From a virus: DNA of 64,000 nt. The notes beneath the pieces were generated by a model. The model was not told the origin of the DNA, ran no database searches, and saw only the letters and a program-made list of their open reading frames with translations. Position numbers and translations under genes: made by a program. The stretch's first letter is position 1. Each line of letters begins with the position of its first letter. The DNA is taken from positions 1-64,000 of IMG/VR virus record IMGVR_UViG_3300022562_000520; one strand, 5' to 3'. This document shows positions 29,929 to 41,080 of the stretch, piece after piece.

Positions 29929-32900
29929 TTAATCATCGAATATGCCAGATGTTTGAAATGGTCTAATACCATGTAATGATATCATCGATGTTTTAAATAT
30001 ATCAGGGTATTTAGCTTTGGTTGTAAATGCATCGTGCAATACCGAGAAGTATATTCTATTAACATGTGTATAAGAAAAATTATTATATATTTCATCCATC
30101 GCAGCAATTATATTATCTGCTGTATCAAAACTATTTTCGGTGAAGAAGCTGTCAATATTGATTGGACTAAAATCTATATTTGGATCTATAAGATATGCCA
30201 ATATAGTTCTTAATGCTAAATCACCATTTACGAATGCTTGGCCTGTTCCTAATCCGTATCGTGTATCAGTTCCATATTTTTCATCGTAGAGTTCACGTTC
30301 ATATGATGGTACCCTGATTGTTGTGTCTGCTAAAGTATAACCTATAATAGATTCTGTGATTTTATCCCACTGCCATCTATCAATATTAAATTGTTGTTCT
30401 CTTCTAAAAATTTTCCATTCTTCGTGAAGGTTCTTTAGATCGGTGCTTCCATTAGTTAAACTATCATTTTCAAGATTGTCACGAAGTGTAAAGTCCCTTG
30501 TAAATCTTATAGTATAACGATTATCAGCATTAACAATACCTTGAAGACCGCGTATTATAGCTTGTGTAAATCTGTTTGGTAACTTCTGTGGAATACTATC
30601 AACGGCAGTATATGTAATAGTTATTTCATCATTATTCGCTGGAAAATTTGGACTACCTGGAACGGCATTAATTACAATGACATTAGTTCCAGCCGTAAAA
30701 CTGAAATGACCTTCGGTAGATATTAAATCAATACCATTAACTTCTACATAAACATTGGTTCCTTCAGCAATATTATAATCAGTATAATATGTTATTGCTG
30801 GTGGTGAACCACCTATCGATGGTGGTGAACCTGTTACAGTTGTTAGTTCACGACGAAGTACTAATGAAGTTTCCGCCGTTATACTTGATTCGGCTTGAGG
30901 ATTCTGGAAAAACATGTGTGCAGCTGGAATACTAGCAAGTTGTACTTGCGCTTCTGCTATAGACATGGTTCTATTCTTATCTCTAGGTTTAGTACCTTTG
31001 TTTGTTACCCAAAAATAATAATTATAAAATAAGTTACCAAGTGTATCGTAATATGGTACTTGTGTATATTCATATTCTTGGCGATATGTTTCTGGTGAAC
31101 CTGCAAGTAAAATATCTATATCATCTTGATTTGTAGGTACAAATTGGACAAAACGTATAACATCCGCTTCTTTAATAAATGCATCATTAACAACATATCC
31201 TGATGTTATATCTGCATTTTCTTCATATATTATTCCATTAATATACACATTGGCATAATATTTTGTAGTTTCTGGCGAACCTTCAATAACGGAATCAAAA
31301 TTAACCAATGAAGGAGTGAAAGTATAATTATTTCCAGATAATACACCATCAATTGCTGTATACAATTCTACAAATTTATTAACAGCCGGTACCCAATCAG
31401 ATCCAACCTTTCTAAGTAAAATCTTCCTTGCTGTTCCAGCTTTTCTTAAATGTTCTTCTATTGTTCTATCACCCTCTTCAATAGCGGCAAGAGCATCCCA
31501 TTCTGCCGGTGGAACATCAGATTCAACCCATTCATAAATTTCTATATTACTCCAATCAGCAAGGTTGCCCCAGTTTCTAAAACGTTCTGTTCTGTCTGGA
31601 AACATCTGTTCACTATAGTATGGAACATAGTCAAGGTTTTCCGTATTTAACCAAGTTGTACCAACAAAACCATCTTTCCAAATATCAACATAGTTTTGCG
31701 TTTGTGAAGTAACACCATAACGCGCAGGATCATTTTCATTAATAAGATCTATATTATGAATAGCGGTAGTATAATGTTTTCCACGGGCAGGGTCCCAAAA
31801 CTGAATTGGTGATATTTGTGTTTCTGCTTCCCTGTCAATTATTCTTGCGGGGTTCTGTGCATCATCATTATAGCGCAATCCCCATATAGTAACATTATTA
31901 ACAGTATTTGGTGAACCGCCAGTTCCTTCAAGCCATTCAATAATATTATTATTAATGATATTGTAATGGGTTCCTTCTGTTAATGTTACAGTTGTACCAG
32001 TATCTACAAATTCTTGCGTAACTTCAACAAAATCTGCATCTAAATCGTGTTTAATATATGAAGAGCCATTATTAGTTATGAAATCTGTGGGCGAGTTACC
32101 ATAATTCCACTTATTCTTTATCTTCATATCAAAATACATTACTTTACCATTGTCACGTAAAACTTTAGTTTGATCTGGTTGATTATACCATCGATCAGTA
32201 TTTGACATTTTAATAGCAGTAAAAGTATTTTCTACAGAAGATTCATTAGTTTCATTATCTATGAATTCTAATCGTAATTCATTGGAGCGTGCATCAGCTG
32301 TCGCAACAAACATTTCAGGATATTCTTTTTCGCCAGTGGAACCAAAACTACCAACTTTAACAGCCCAATAATCGTCAACCTTAGCATCTATAAATCTGCG
32401 TGAATTAATATATGCCGTTACAGCATTTATAGAACCCTTGGCTTGAATCTGTCCTCTCCAGAATAAAAATTGTGATTTATTTGAAAGGTTTAAATTGGAT
32501 AAGTAATCTTTAGTACCTTCGTATCCCAATCCGTTACGTGCATATTCTGTCATTAGATTAGTTTCAAGCGTACGATATGTATCATATGCATTGCGAAGAT
32601 TTTCAACGCTTGCTTCTATATTTTCATTTAAGTTTGCACCTTGGTTAAAGAAAGTACTAAGGTAATATCCACCTACGTTTGGACGTTGGGTAAATTCCTT
32701 TTGTCTATTGAATAACATTTCGTATTTTGTTACATTCAATCCTATAAATGGGTCGTATAATAAATTATCTTCAGAAGTATAATTATTGAGAACCATTACA
32801 TGTTCATATGCATCTGTAAATAAATGTAATCCACCAAGATGTAATCTTGTATAAGCATCGGATATTAATGGTAACGTTTCGCCTTCGACGGCATCAAGTA

Positions 32901-35900
32901 CTTCTATTTTTGTCAATTTATCTTGTCTATAAACGCGCAATTGGTCTGTAGAAATTCTGTCCCCATTCTGATTAAATATTAGTTGTGTAGATCTTACATC
33001 CGCAGATGGACCTGTAATAACATTAGAAACTATACCAACAGTTGGTTCAAACCATATGGCGTTTCTAAATGGGTTAATTTCAAAATCTTTAATAGATGCT
33101 CTAAATTCTCTTGGCTTAGAAACAGAAAGATTACCAACACCTGAAATTGATAGTATATCAATTGCGATACCATCTTTAGCGCCTTGTTTTGTGGCTGATA
33201 ATCTAAAAGTATCAAGGGTATCACGTATTACATAATAACGGATACCTTGTGACAATGGTGTTGGGAAAACGTTATTTGAAGAAATAACGATAACTGGATC
33301 GCCTGTTATAAATGTTCTATTTGTGTCAACAAATGTAAATGTATCCGTTGTTATATCAACAGTTACAGGATATCTATCATTAAGTTGTTCTCTGAGTACG
33401 CGCTGCGAATACGCATATGTGATAAAGCGCTCTGTTTCTGTTTGCCAGTTAAGAATTTTTCCTGATGTTGGATCTTGTAATGTATGATCATTATTAACTT
33501 TCCAGCCGATATCATCAAGATATGAAGCATATCCTTGAATTATATTAACCAGCGTTTGCATTCCTTGAATTTCTTGAGGTGTATTAATTTCTAAAATGTT
33601 TGTTTTATCAAGTGCGTAAATTCTCCAATTCGTATTAGATCTGGCACCAGAATCTGCAAGGAATGTACTTACAATTTGACCAACAAAATGATCACTGCGA
33701 CCAGCCGATGTTATATCTATAGGAATTCCAGCTATAGCATTATTGTATGTTTCAGCTACTTTAAATGTTGTATCAGAAAGGCGTATAATATAATACTTTG
33801 TTGTACCTAATATTGTATCTGTAGCTAATGGTATTGGCATAGTTTCAGCCGTAGAAAGATAGATGGTATCACCGGTTTCCCATGGTATAGTTCTATAATC
33901 AGCCTTAATTACACCAGAAATTTCTGCGTCTGGAATGTTATTACTAACAAAAATTGTAGTTAATTTGGTTGTAGTATCGTAAGATGAAAGTTCTATATCA
34001 TAGGTAGCATCATTTCCTATAGAACCTTGAATATCAAATTGACTTCCGGCAATAAGTGTGGATGTCTGATCCCCAGCTATAGTAAATGTCTTATTAAAAG
34101 TATCTAAATCCTTTATCTCCCAAGTATACAATGAACAAATATCCGTATCTGGATCGGCATAAAATTGATAATTATGCACATCATAATATTTTAAATTTCT
34201 ACTAATAGAAATATTAGTTTTAAGTTCAAATCTCCAATCAATATGATTATCATATCTTGCAAGATTATAAGGTACATTTGTTATTGATACTTTAAGTGCA
34301 TCTAACCAATAATCATTAATTCCAGGTGCGCGTTTAGCTACAATATTATAATCAAAATTAGAAACGTTTACATATCTGTGAGCAAATGTTAAAGATGGCG
34401 TATCAATAAAAGAGGCAAATTGATATGTTAATGGGGCTGTCCAACCAGTCCACATTTCTCTAAAATTAGAAAAGTTGGCATCATAACCAGAATATCTATT
34501 ATAGTTAACATACCATTGGTTCATACCATTGCTTTTATATTGTTGATTATCTACAACTTCACCATGAAAATCAACACGTGTATGACTTGCCGTATTTTTT
34601 ATACGCTTACTAACTTGTAATCCACCTATAGTAGTTAAATCAAAACCGAAAGCTAAGAAGGAAAAGCGCATAGGATCTATACGAAAAGCAACTGTAAGTT
34701 GATCATATAAAAATTGTGAAGAAACGCGCCATTCCCATTCTATATTACCAGCATCACCGAAAACATAGCTTGCATTTGGAGATATAACTTCCGTAGTATA
34801 ACTAGAAAATAATGAACGTACTAATACATCGTAATTTTGCGGAATACCATTAAATGCAGTTATATAATCCCAATATGGTGGAAATACATCATCTGGATTA
34901 TATGTAGTGGTACCGCCATCTGCACTAAGTGGACGATTGGAGATATTAACACTAAAATAATTAAACGTAGGCAAATCTGGAACAGATAAGCCAAGTAAAG
35001 TATCTTCGCTAGGTACACCGCTCATTCCAAGAACACCATTCGGATATGTTCTATTTGGTGGAATCACTCCTATACGAATATTTTCCCACATTCCATATGC
35101 TTGTAATATTTTTCCAGAAGGAATATCACTAGCTACTGACTGTTCTAATTTTATAGAAGTTATATTTGTAAGTGGATCATATAACAATCCATTTATAAAA
35201 TGATCTGTTGTATTAAATTCACCAACATCTATAGATTCTTCTACCGTTATAATAAATGTATTCAATGAATGACTTACACTTTTAATAGTAAATGATTTTA
35301 TAAGTATGTTGTATACTGGATTTATTGTACGTTCAGCTATAGAAAATACCATTCCAACTTGATATATGTCCGCAGCTGGATCTGGTGGAAGGTCTTCTAT
35401 AACAAAAGAGGCTGATCCTGCTGAACCTGGATTTATCGCTATTAAATCATCACGCGATGCTATAGTATATACACCCGCATGTGTTACAGATTCATCAACT
35501 GTAAAAGATTGTCCTGAATAGAAATTTGTATGAAAATCACCGGCAATTCCAAATTGGCCATAAGTGATAGGACTTCCCAACAGTGATTGACCATCAAATC
35601 CATCATTATTAGAAAGGACAATATCAAACCCATGTTTGTATTTCCACTTTCTATCACCCCATTGTTCTACGTCATCATTAAGATATTCTTCATCCCACCA
35701 ATCTGGTTTATCAATATATCCCTGTAAAACCCAAGGTTCTGCATGTGGATATGGGGTTCCATAAATTTTAGTATATAAATCTCTCCAATCGCCACCGGAT
35801 TCTGAACCATCATTAAGGTTATTGGGTTGTGATATTGTTATTAGGCTAGGTAAAACACCAGAATATATTATACCACGGGTGCCATCCAATACATCACCTT

Positions 35901-38900
35901 CAACGAAAATACGTGTAGTATCATTCCCACTATCATAATATGTTGTAGGTGTAGTAGGTGTAGATAGTAATGTTTTCCAAGTACCATCGTTTACTGAAGA
36001 ATTCTTAATATAGAAGGTAATTTGTGAATTACATGCACCGCTATCTGTGCATGGATCAAAAGTTGCAACGTAATCACCTGCTACTAAGAAAGAATTAGTA
36101 AGACCATCAGCTTCCAATATCGTTAATCCACCACCAATAGATGAATTTTTATAGTTCCATGTAAATGCATCTGATGCATTATATTCTGTATTTTTATATG
36201 GTGATGTAATTTCATTTTGTGAAACATAATCTAAGAATGCTTCTTCTAAATATTGTTGATATTTAACAGGGTTATCGTTAGCTAATTGTTCAAAATCATA
36301 AGCAAGATTTGGAAATGTAGGAACATTGTCATATAAACGCGTTTCAATTTCATAGATAGTATCCCCCAATAAAGTATCAAGGTTTACTTCTTGCCATGCA
36401 GAAATTGTTGCGGTTGTTACATCATTTGGATCTGTTCCATTATGCAATCTTCCACCACCCAATAATAGACCTGTTACTTCATTCCATTCTACATTACCCT
36501 GATAATCAGTTTCTTTTATACGTAAAACTTCTAAACTTGGTGTCAAATCCATCCACAACGTTCCATCTGGAAGTGATGATGATGGTTGATCTTCACCAGA
36601 TTCTGCCACAATATAACGATATAATATGTTAGGTTCACCAGATTTAATTTGATACCAATAAACACCTTCTCTGTTTGATATAGCATCAAAGCTTGTTAAA
36701 AATTCGGAAATATTGTCGGGTGGAGACATTGATGATGTTACACCAATACCTCTATCAATAGTTCTAGGATCTGGTGAAGATACTACTAATTGAGAAATAA
36801 TATCTTTTGTAGCTTGTGTTAATTTATAACTATGACGATGGCCATCATGATGAACAACATCATTAAGGGACAAATTATCATCGACTATTCTATTAGGAGT
36901 CATAGCATTGACAAGATTAATATATGGAAGTGTGGCAATCCAATTTCTAATACCAATATCATTACTACCTTCTACATCTATAAAAGTTGTAGAATCTCCA
37001 TATACAAATGATGCTTGATCATTTAATTCGTGTTCTGTTATAACATTAGTAGCAACATAAGAAGATAAATCTAGGATGTTTGCTATTTCTAAATTTGTAA
37101 GTAAAGATATAGCATTTTCACGATAAATTTCTTTAACTGAATTTAGTAACTTTTCATATTGATCGTGGGCAAATTCTATTAATGTTCTTGGTGTAACAGT
37201 ATCAATAAAAATGGATGATAGTAAATTATCAAAACCATAGTTAAATTCTTTAATAGTTCCACCATATCCATAATTTACGTCATTAATAGGTAATAAATTA
37301 AACATACCATCTTTAGAGCCTGTATAACCAGGAATCAATGGTTGTTCTTCAATAATTGTTGAAAAATGTGTTAATAATTCGCGGGAATTTAAATATTTGC
37401 GATTTTCATGTAAATGATTATAATATAATGGATCTGGTATTTCCCAATCACCGATCCACGTGCCTGTAGAAGAAAGATGGTTAATCTGACTTTGGAACCA
37501 TTCTTGTGTTGCCTGTGTAATGGCTTCTGCTTCTATAGTATATGTTCCTTTAAGTATTAATTCAGCAGCACGAGCTGTGATATAATCATCCTTCTCTGTA
37601 TTATATTCTTCTAATGAACGTACATCCCAATCTACTTTTTCTGGAATATACATTTCATCGTTTAATCCACCTTTCCAAATGGTTTGTAAATTTATATCCG
37701 TTACATAGTTATCAAATTTTTCAATTTCTACCCATATATTACCAGATACAAATCTTCTATATAATTTATCTAATACAGGATTATACCAATATAATCCATC
37801 AATAGCACGTAAACGAGAGTCTGGTTCTACTTCACTAACTATAGCTTTAGTATAGTGTTCTGACATTTCTGTCTTATCGCTCCATTCTACACCTCTCCAA
37901 AAATATACAACCTGTGTATCAGGATTATACCAATAATCTTCTTCTTTATTAGCATAATCACGATAGGCATATAAAACACCGTCATCTTCTTCTAGTAAAA
38001 ATTGGTCAAATTCATATATGTCATTGACTGAATCATATACTATACGAAATCCAGTATTAACATTAATTTCATATTCCGAGGATGTTCTATATCCAAAAAT
38101 TGGATTAGCTTTATATGCTGGCGTTCCATCAACATTAAATATATCAAATAACGGATATTGATTAGTTCTAGTTTTTATCTGTTCTACTTTACGATAATTA
38201 ATTAAACTTATAGCAGAATCACCAACTAAATCATAAGTTTCATCACTTTCTACCATTCTAACTTTATTTAAATGACTACCCAATTCATCAATAGAAGAAG
38301 CACCTACTTCAATAGCAACATTTAATCCAGCATCAACTGGGTTAAAAAATTCTATACCAACTACATAAACAGTTATACCATTTTTATTAGAAGAAAAGTC
38401 AGGATCAGCATCAGGTTGAATTGGTGATGTGATATTTGATATATCACCGCTTATTGTAGCACCTGGTGGAATTCCTGGACTACCGCTGACACGTATTCTA
38501 TTTGAATTAGGTACAGTTGGTGGTATAACTTGAAAATCCATAGTTCCAAAATTGCTATTTCCAGATACACGAATTGTATCACCAGTATTAAAATATTGTG
38601 AGTAATTTCCATCAACTATAAATTCATTCGTATCATAATCTATGGATATAATATCTAAAACTACTTCACCCAATTCATCATATGTTCCAAATTGGCGTTC
38701 TATATCAGTTCCAGCTGCATTAGTAAGGTAAACACGTATATCATCAAAACCATATAATGCTTGACGATTCAATGGACGGGTGTGTCCTACTTCTATACTA
38801 TCAGTTAGATAAAATGTTGACCAACTATTTCCCGGTGAACCGACCTTTGTTACGAAATATTTTTGTTGATATGCCGATGTTGTATATTCATAAACTTCAC

Positions 38901-41019
38901 TTTGTGGTGATCCACCATCATATCCAAGTATTGGTGTTGCAGAATCTGATATAGCAATATATGGATTATCCACTTGGTGGGGGGCTGGTGTAGCATCGTC
39001 TGCACCAAGAAATAACCAATGCACTCCATAACCTTGCCACACATCATCCATAACGGTTTTAAAAGGATAGATTTCATATGTATTAGGTATTAAGTTAATA
39101 AGATCACCGGTTGAGTTTGGTTTTACTGTAAAAGTAACAAACGTTCTATATGGATGTGTACTAGGGCTTGACTTGTATTCAGAATAATCAACCGTATATA
39201 TTGTAGGTGATGTTCCATTACTAATATAAACCTGTTTACCAGCCACGAAGTAATCTGTTAAATCACCATAACGTGTATCAAATATAACTGTTTTATTATT
39301 AATATCTACACTACTTTCAAGCTCCCACCATGTAATTGGTGCAATTTCTATTGAAGGCGGTTTAATATCTGTAGCGGAGAATATATCATCTACTTCGCTT
39401 CGATATGACCAGTTGTATAATATTCTTGTCCATTCATTTAATTCTAAATCCCAATCGTATTCAATAATTGGTTGTGTGGCTCGTCTGACAGATGCGTAAT
39501 TTGTAATATCATTTTTATGTACCCATTTATTTTGCGAAATCCACTGATCCATGGCTTCTATTCTTGGTCTTATATCACATGCTTCAGTAAGATCCCATAA
39601 GGCAAATCCTGTTGTAGCATCGAGTAATAAGTTAAAATTATTCCAAAGAATCTTCCAACCTATTGTAGTATCATACTGATAAAGTCTGTTATTAGTGGAA
39701 TCGTGCCATAATTCATCTTGTGAGCCAGCACCAACTGGTGGGCCTGCATTGGTGATACTATCAATGAAGTTTGTGTGGTCTGAAATACCATCACTTACAG
39801 GATTACCAAAACTATCTATAACATCACCCCATAATGGAATGTTTGGGTTATCATCCCACAAATTTCCTTCATCCCATCCGCCCAATATACCACATTGACA
39901 GTTCTTTTCAGCTATATAAACTGAATACTGTTCATTTAATGATAATTCACCACCCAAAACCGTATTATCCGTGACCGCGTTTTTAATAGTTATAATTGTT
40001 TGTAAATTATCAATATCTGCTTCCGAACTGACGATTTCAATATATGAGTTATTTAATTCAAGGTTGGCCAGATTTCGTATAAAGATAATAAAACCTTCTT
40101 TAAATAATTCTGAATAGTCACCGCTTTCTAAACCGGATGATGTTACTACTTCTGGTGAACCTTCATATGTAAGAGTATAATTTGACCCGATTACAATTTT
40201 ATCAAACCTGCGAAGTTTTAATGTTCCTATGGAGTTCTCATTAGTGACTAGATCATTAACGGTAAATATAGTTAAATTGTTAACCCCATCATATACTGGT
40301 AAACTATTAACCTGATGTGCACCATTATTATACGCCGTTCCTTCAATAGTAAAGTATTCATTTTCTGATAAGCTACTGGTTGCATCACCAATAACACTAA
40401 TTTCATTTCCTGAAAAATCTATATTAGAGATTGTATATGATGGTAAGCTGTTTATGTTATCGGCGGGTAACATTTCAACAAGAGGGAAAGTATCACCATA
40501 TTGATTCATTATGCTTTCCCACCATGTTACTCTTGAAGTAGCTGTGGAGCATTTGTTACGAACGGTTATATATTGTGGAAGTTCATTAGTTTCAGAATCC
40601 CAATAATAATCACGATAGTTTATTATTTTATTAATATCGATTGGTGGTGCCCAGTTGAATTTTTGGGTTGCACCCCAATTAGCAAAATCTTCAAGGTCTA
40701 CACCCAATCTTTCTAATTCGTGTTGGATATCTTTCCATGAAGCCATGTGTTCTATGGAACCAATTTTATCATATAGGATAGGTTGTAACTGGAAGGCTTG
40801 ACGATGAACGTCTTTTTCTTTTATTTGACGTTTAACTATAGCGGAGCTATTTCCTTTACCAATATAACCCGCGACCTTATCTACTTCCTGTTTAGATAGG
40901 TATCTATTAAACAAGTTGCTGAATAGGCTGATATTTGTATCAGACTGATATGGCTCTGGCAGCAAATGTACCAAATCCATAAAAGCTTTTGTATAATCTG
41001 ATTTATTATTGTGCGACAC
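29929..41019 (-). CDS. Giant baseplate/tail structural protein (3696 aa), gp7 position
   Basis: One uninterrupted frame of 11.1 kb, starting at GTG 41019 with GGAG upstream. By order (after gp25 and gp6 homologues) it occupies the place of T4 gp7 (1032 residues) but is over three times longer. The N-terminus (DYTKAFMDLVHLLPEPYQSD...) is helical. The body contains at least six 'V.GDY...F..G....' β-repeats shared with the 1029-aa and gp6-like proteins, long Trp/Tyr-rich segments, and a C-terminal helical domain from about residue 3440 (RFTQAIIRGLQGIVNADNR). It has eleven GSP tripeptides. No TAG or other stop interrupts it. A GATAAATA late-type box lies 28 bases upstream. Confidence 0.75.
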   Translation of the reverse strand: MSHNNKSDYTKAFMDLVHLLPEPYQSDTNISLFSNLFNRYLSKQEVDKVAGYIGKGNSSAIVKRQIKEKDVHRQAFQLQPILYDKIGSIEHMASWKDIQHELERLGVDLEDFANWGATQKFNWAPPIDINKIINYRDYYWDSETNELPQYITVRNKCSTATSRVTWWESIMNQYGDTFPLVEMLPADNINSLPSYTISNIDFSGNEISVIGDATSSLSENEYFTIEGTAYNNGAHQVNSLPVYDGVNNLTIFTVNDLVTNENSIGTLKLRRFDKIVIGSNYTLTYEGSPEVVTSSGLESGDYSELFKEGFIIFIRNLANLELNNSYIEIVSSEADIDNLQTIITIKNAVTDNTVLGGELSLNEQYSVYIAEKNCQCGILGGWDEGNLWDDNPNIPLWGDVIDSFGNPVSDGISDHTNFIDSITNAGPPVGAGSQDELWHDSTNNRLYQYDTTIGWKILWNNFNLLLDATTGFALWDLTEACDIRPRIEAMDQWISQNKWVHKNDITNYASVRRATQPIIEYDWDLELNEWTRILYNWSYRSEVDDIFSATDIKPPSIEIAPITWWELESSVDINNKTVIFDTRYGDLTDYFVAGKQVYISNGTSPTIYTVDYSEYKSSPSTHPYRTFVTFTVKPNSTGDLINLIPNTYEIYPFKTVMDDVWQGYGVHWLFLGADDATPAPHQVDNPYIAISDSATPILGYDGGSPQSEVYEYTTSAYQQKYFVTKVGSPGNSWSTFYLTDSIEVGHTRPLNRQALYGFDDIRVYLTNAAGTDIERQFGTYDELGEVVLDIISIDYDTNEFIVDGNYSQYFNTGDTIRVSGNSNFGTMDFQVIPPTVPNSNRIRVSGSPGIPPGATISGDISNITSPIQPDADPDFSSNKNGITVYVVGIEFFNPVDAGLNVAIEVGASSIDELGSHLNKVRMVESDETYDLVGDSAISLINYRKVEQIKTRTNQYPLFDIFNVDGTPAYKANPIFGYRTSSEYEINVNTGFRIVYDSVNDIYEFDQFLLEEDDGVLYAYRDYANKEEDYWYNPDTQVVYFWRGVEWSDKTEMSEHYTKAIVSEVEPDSRLRAIDGLYWYNPVLDKLYRRFVSGNIWVEIEKFDNYVTDINLQTIWKGGLNDEMYIPEKVDWDVRSLEEYNTEKDDYITARAAELILKGTYTIEAEAITQATQEWFQSQINHLSSTGTWIGDWEIPDPLYYNHLHENRKYLNSRELLTHFSTIIEEQPLIPGYTGSKDGMFNLLPINDVNYGYGGTIKEFNYGFDNLLSSIFIDTVTPRTLIEFAHDQYEKLLNSVKEIYRENAISLLTNLEIANILDLSSYVATNVITEHELNDQASFVYGDSTTFIDVEGSNDIGIRNWIATLPYINLVNAMTPNRIVDDNLSLNDVVHHDGHRHSYKLTQATKDIISQLVVSSPDPRTIDRGIGVTSSMSPPDNISEFLTSFDAISNREGVYWYQIKSGEPNILYRYIVAESGEDQPSSSLPDGTLWMDLTPSLEVLRIKETDYQGNVEWNEVTGLLLGGGRLHNGTDPNDVTTATISAWQEVNLDTLLGDTIYEIETRLYDNVPTFPNLAYDFEQLANDNPVKYQQYLEEAFLDYVSQNEITSPYKNTEYNASDAFTWNYKNSSIGGGLTILEADGLTNSFLVAGDYVATFDPCTDSGACNSQITFYIKNSSVNDGTWKTLLSTPTTPTTYYDSGNDTTRIFVEGDVLDGTRGIIYSGVLPSLITISQPNNLNDGSESGGDWRDLYTKIYGTPYPHAEPWVLQGYIDKPDWWDEEYLNDDVEQWGDRKWKYKHGFDIVLSNNDGFDGQSLLGSPITYGQFGIAGDFHTNFYSGQSFTVDESVTHAGVYTIASRDDLIAINPGSAGSASFVIEDLPPDPAADIYQVGMVFSIAERTINPVYNILIKSFTIKSVSHSLNTFIITVEESIDVGEFNTTDHFINGLLYDPLTNITSIKLEQSVASDIPSGKILQAYGMWENIRIGVIPPNRTYPNGVLGMSGVPSEDTLLGLSVPDLPTFNYFSVNISNRPLSADGGTTTYNPDDVFPPYWDYITAFNGIPQNYDVLVRSLFSSYTTEVISPNASYVFGDAGNIEWEWRVSSQFLYDQLTVAFRIDPMRFSFLAFGFDLTTIGGLQVSKRIKNTASHTRVDFHGEVVDNQQYKSNGMNQWYVNYNRYSGYDANFSNFREMWTGWTAPLTYQFASFIDTPSLTFAHRYVNVSNFDYNIVAKRAPGINDYWLDALKVSITNVPYNLARYDNHIDWRFELKTNISISRNLKYYDVHNYQFYADPDTDICSLYTWEIKDLDTFNKTFTIAGDQTSTLIAGSQFDIQGSIGNDATYDIELSSYDTTTKLTTIFVSNNIPDAEISGVIKADYRTIPWETGDTIYLSTAETMPIPLATDTILGTTKYYIIRLSDTTFKVAETYNNAIAGIPIDITSAGRSDHFVGQIVSTFLADSGARSNTNWRIYALDKTNILEINTPQEIQGMQTLVNIIQGYASYLDDIGWKVNNDHTLQDPTSGKILNWQTETERFITYAYSQRVLREQLNDRYPVTVDITTDTFTFVDTNRTFITGDPVIVISSNNVFPTPLSQGIRYYVIRDTLDTFRLSATKQGAKDGIAIDILSISGVGNLSVSKPREFRASIKDFEINPFRNAIWFEPTVGIVSNVITGPSADVRSTQLIFNQNGDRISTDQLRVYRQDKLTKIEVLDAVEGETLPLISDAYTRLHLGGLHLFTDAYEHVMVLNNYTSEDNLLYDPFIGLNVTKYEMLFNRQKEFTQRPNVGGYYLSTFFNQGANLNENIEASVENLRNAYDTYRTLETNLMTEYARNGLGYEGTKDYLSNLNLSNKSQFLFWRGQIQAKGSINAVTAYINSRRFIDAKVDDYWAVKVGSFGSTGEKEYPEMFVATADARSNELRLEFIDNETNESSVENTFTAIKMSNTDRWYNQPDQTKVLRDNGKVMYFDMKIKNKWNYGNSPTDFITNNGSSYIKHDLDADFVEVTQEFVDTGTTVTLTEGTHYNIINNNIIEWLEGTGGSPNTVNNVTIWGLRYNDDAQNPARIIDREAETQISPIQFWDPARGKHYTTAIHNIDLINENDPARYGVTSQTQNYVDIWKDGFVGTTWLNTENLDYVPYYSEQMFPDRTERFRNWGNLADWSNIEIYEWVESDVPPAEWDALAAIEEGDRTIEEHLRKAGTARKILLRKVGSDWVPAVNKFVELYTAIDGVLSGNNYTFTPSLVNFDSVIEGSPETTKYYANVYINGIIYEENADITSGYVVNDAFIKEADVIRFVQFVPTNQDDIDILLAGSPETYRQEYEYTQVPYYDTLGNLFYNYYFWVTNKGTKPRDKNRTMSIAEAQVQLASIPAAHMFFQNPQAESSITAETSLVLRRELTTVTGSPPSIGGSPPAITYYTDYNIAEGTNVYVEVNGIDLISTEGHFSFTAGTNVIVINAVPGSPNFPANNDEITITYTAVDSIPQKLPNRFTQAIIRGLQGIVNADNRYTIRFTRDFTLRDNLENDSLTNGSTDLKNLHEEWKIFRREQQFNIDRWQWDKITESIIGYTLADTTIRVPSYERELYDEKYGTDTRYGLGTGQAFVNGDLALRTILAYLIDPNIDFSPINIDSFFTENSFDTADNIIAAMDEIYNNFSYTHVNRIYFSVLHDAFTTKAKYPDIFKTSMISLHGIRPFQTSGIFDD

Positions 41020-41046
41020 GGCTACACATTCTCCAATAGTTCCAAG

Positions 41047-41054
41047 TATTTATC
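41047..41054 (-). promoter_or_regulatory. Late-promoter-like box for the giant tail gene
   Basis: GATAAATA on the minus strand, one base from the late consensus, 28 bases before the GTG start. Confidence 0.55.
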
Positions 41055-41080
41055 TGACTAACATTAGGCAAAAAAGCGCC

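Noticed and set aside
29929-41019. Possible split of the 11 kb gene into several genes or a sequencing fusion
   Set aside because: The frame is continuous with uniform codon use, no internal Shine-Dalgarno/start pair stood out, and repeated domains occur along its length.
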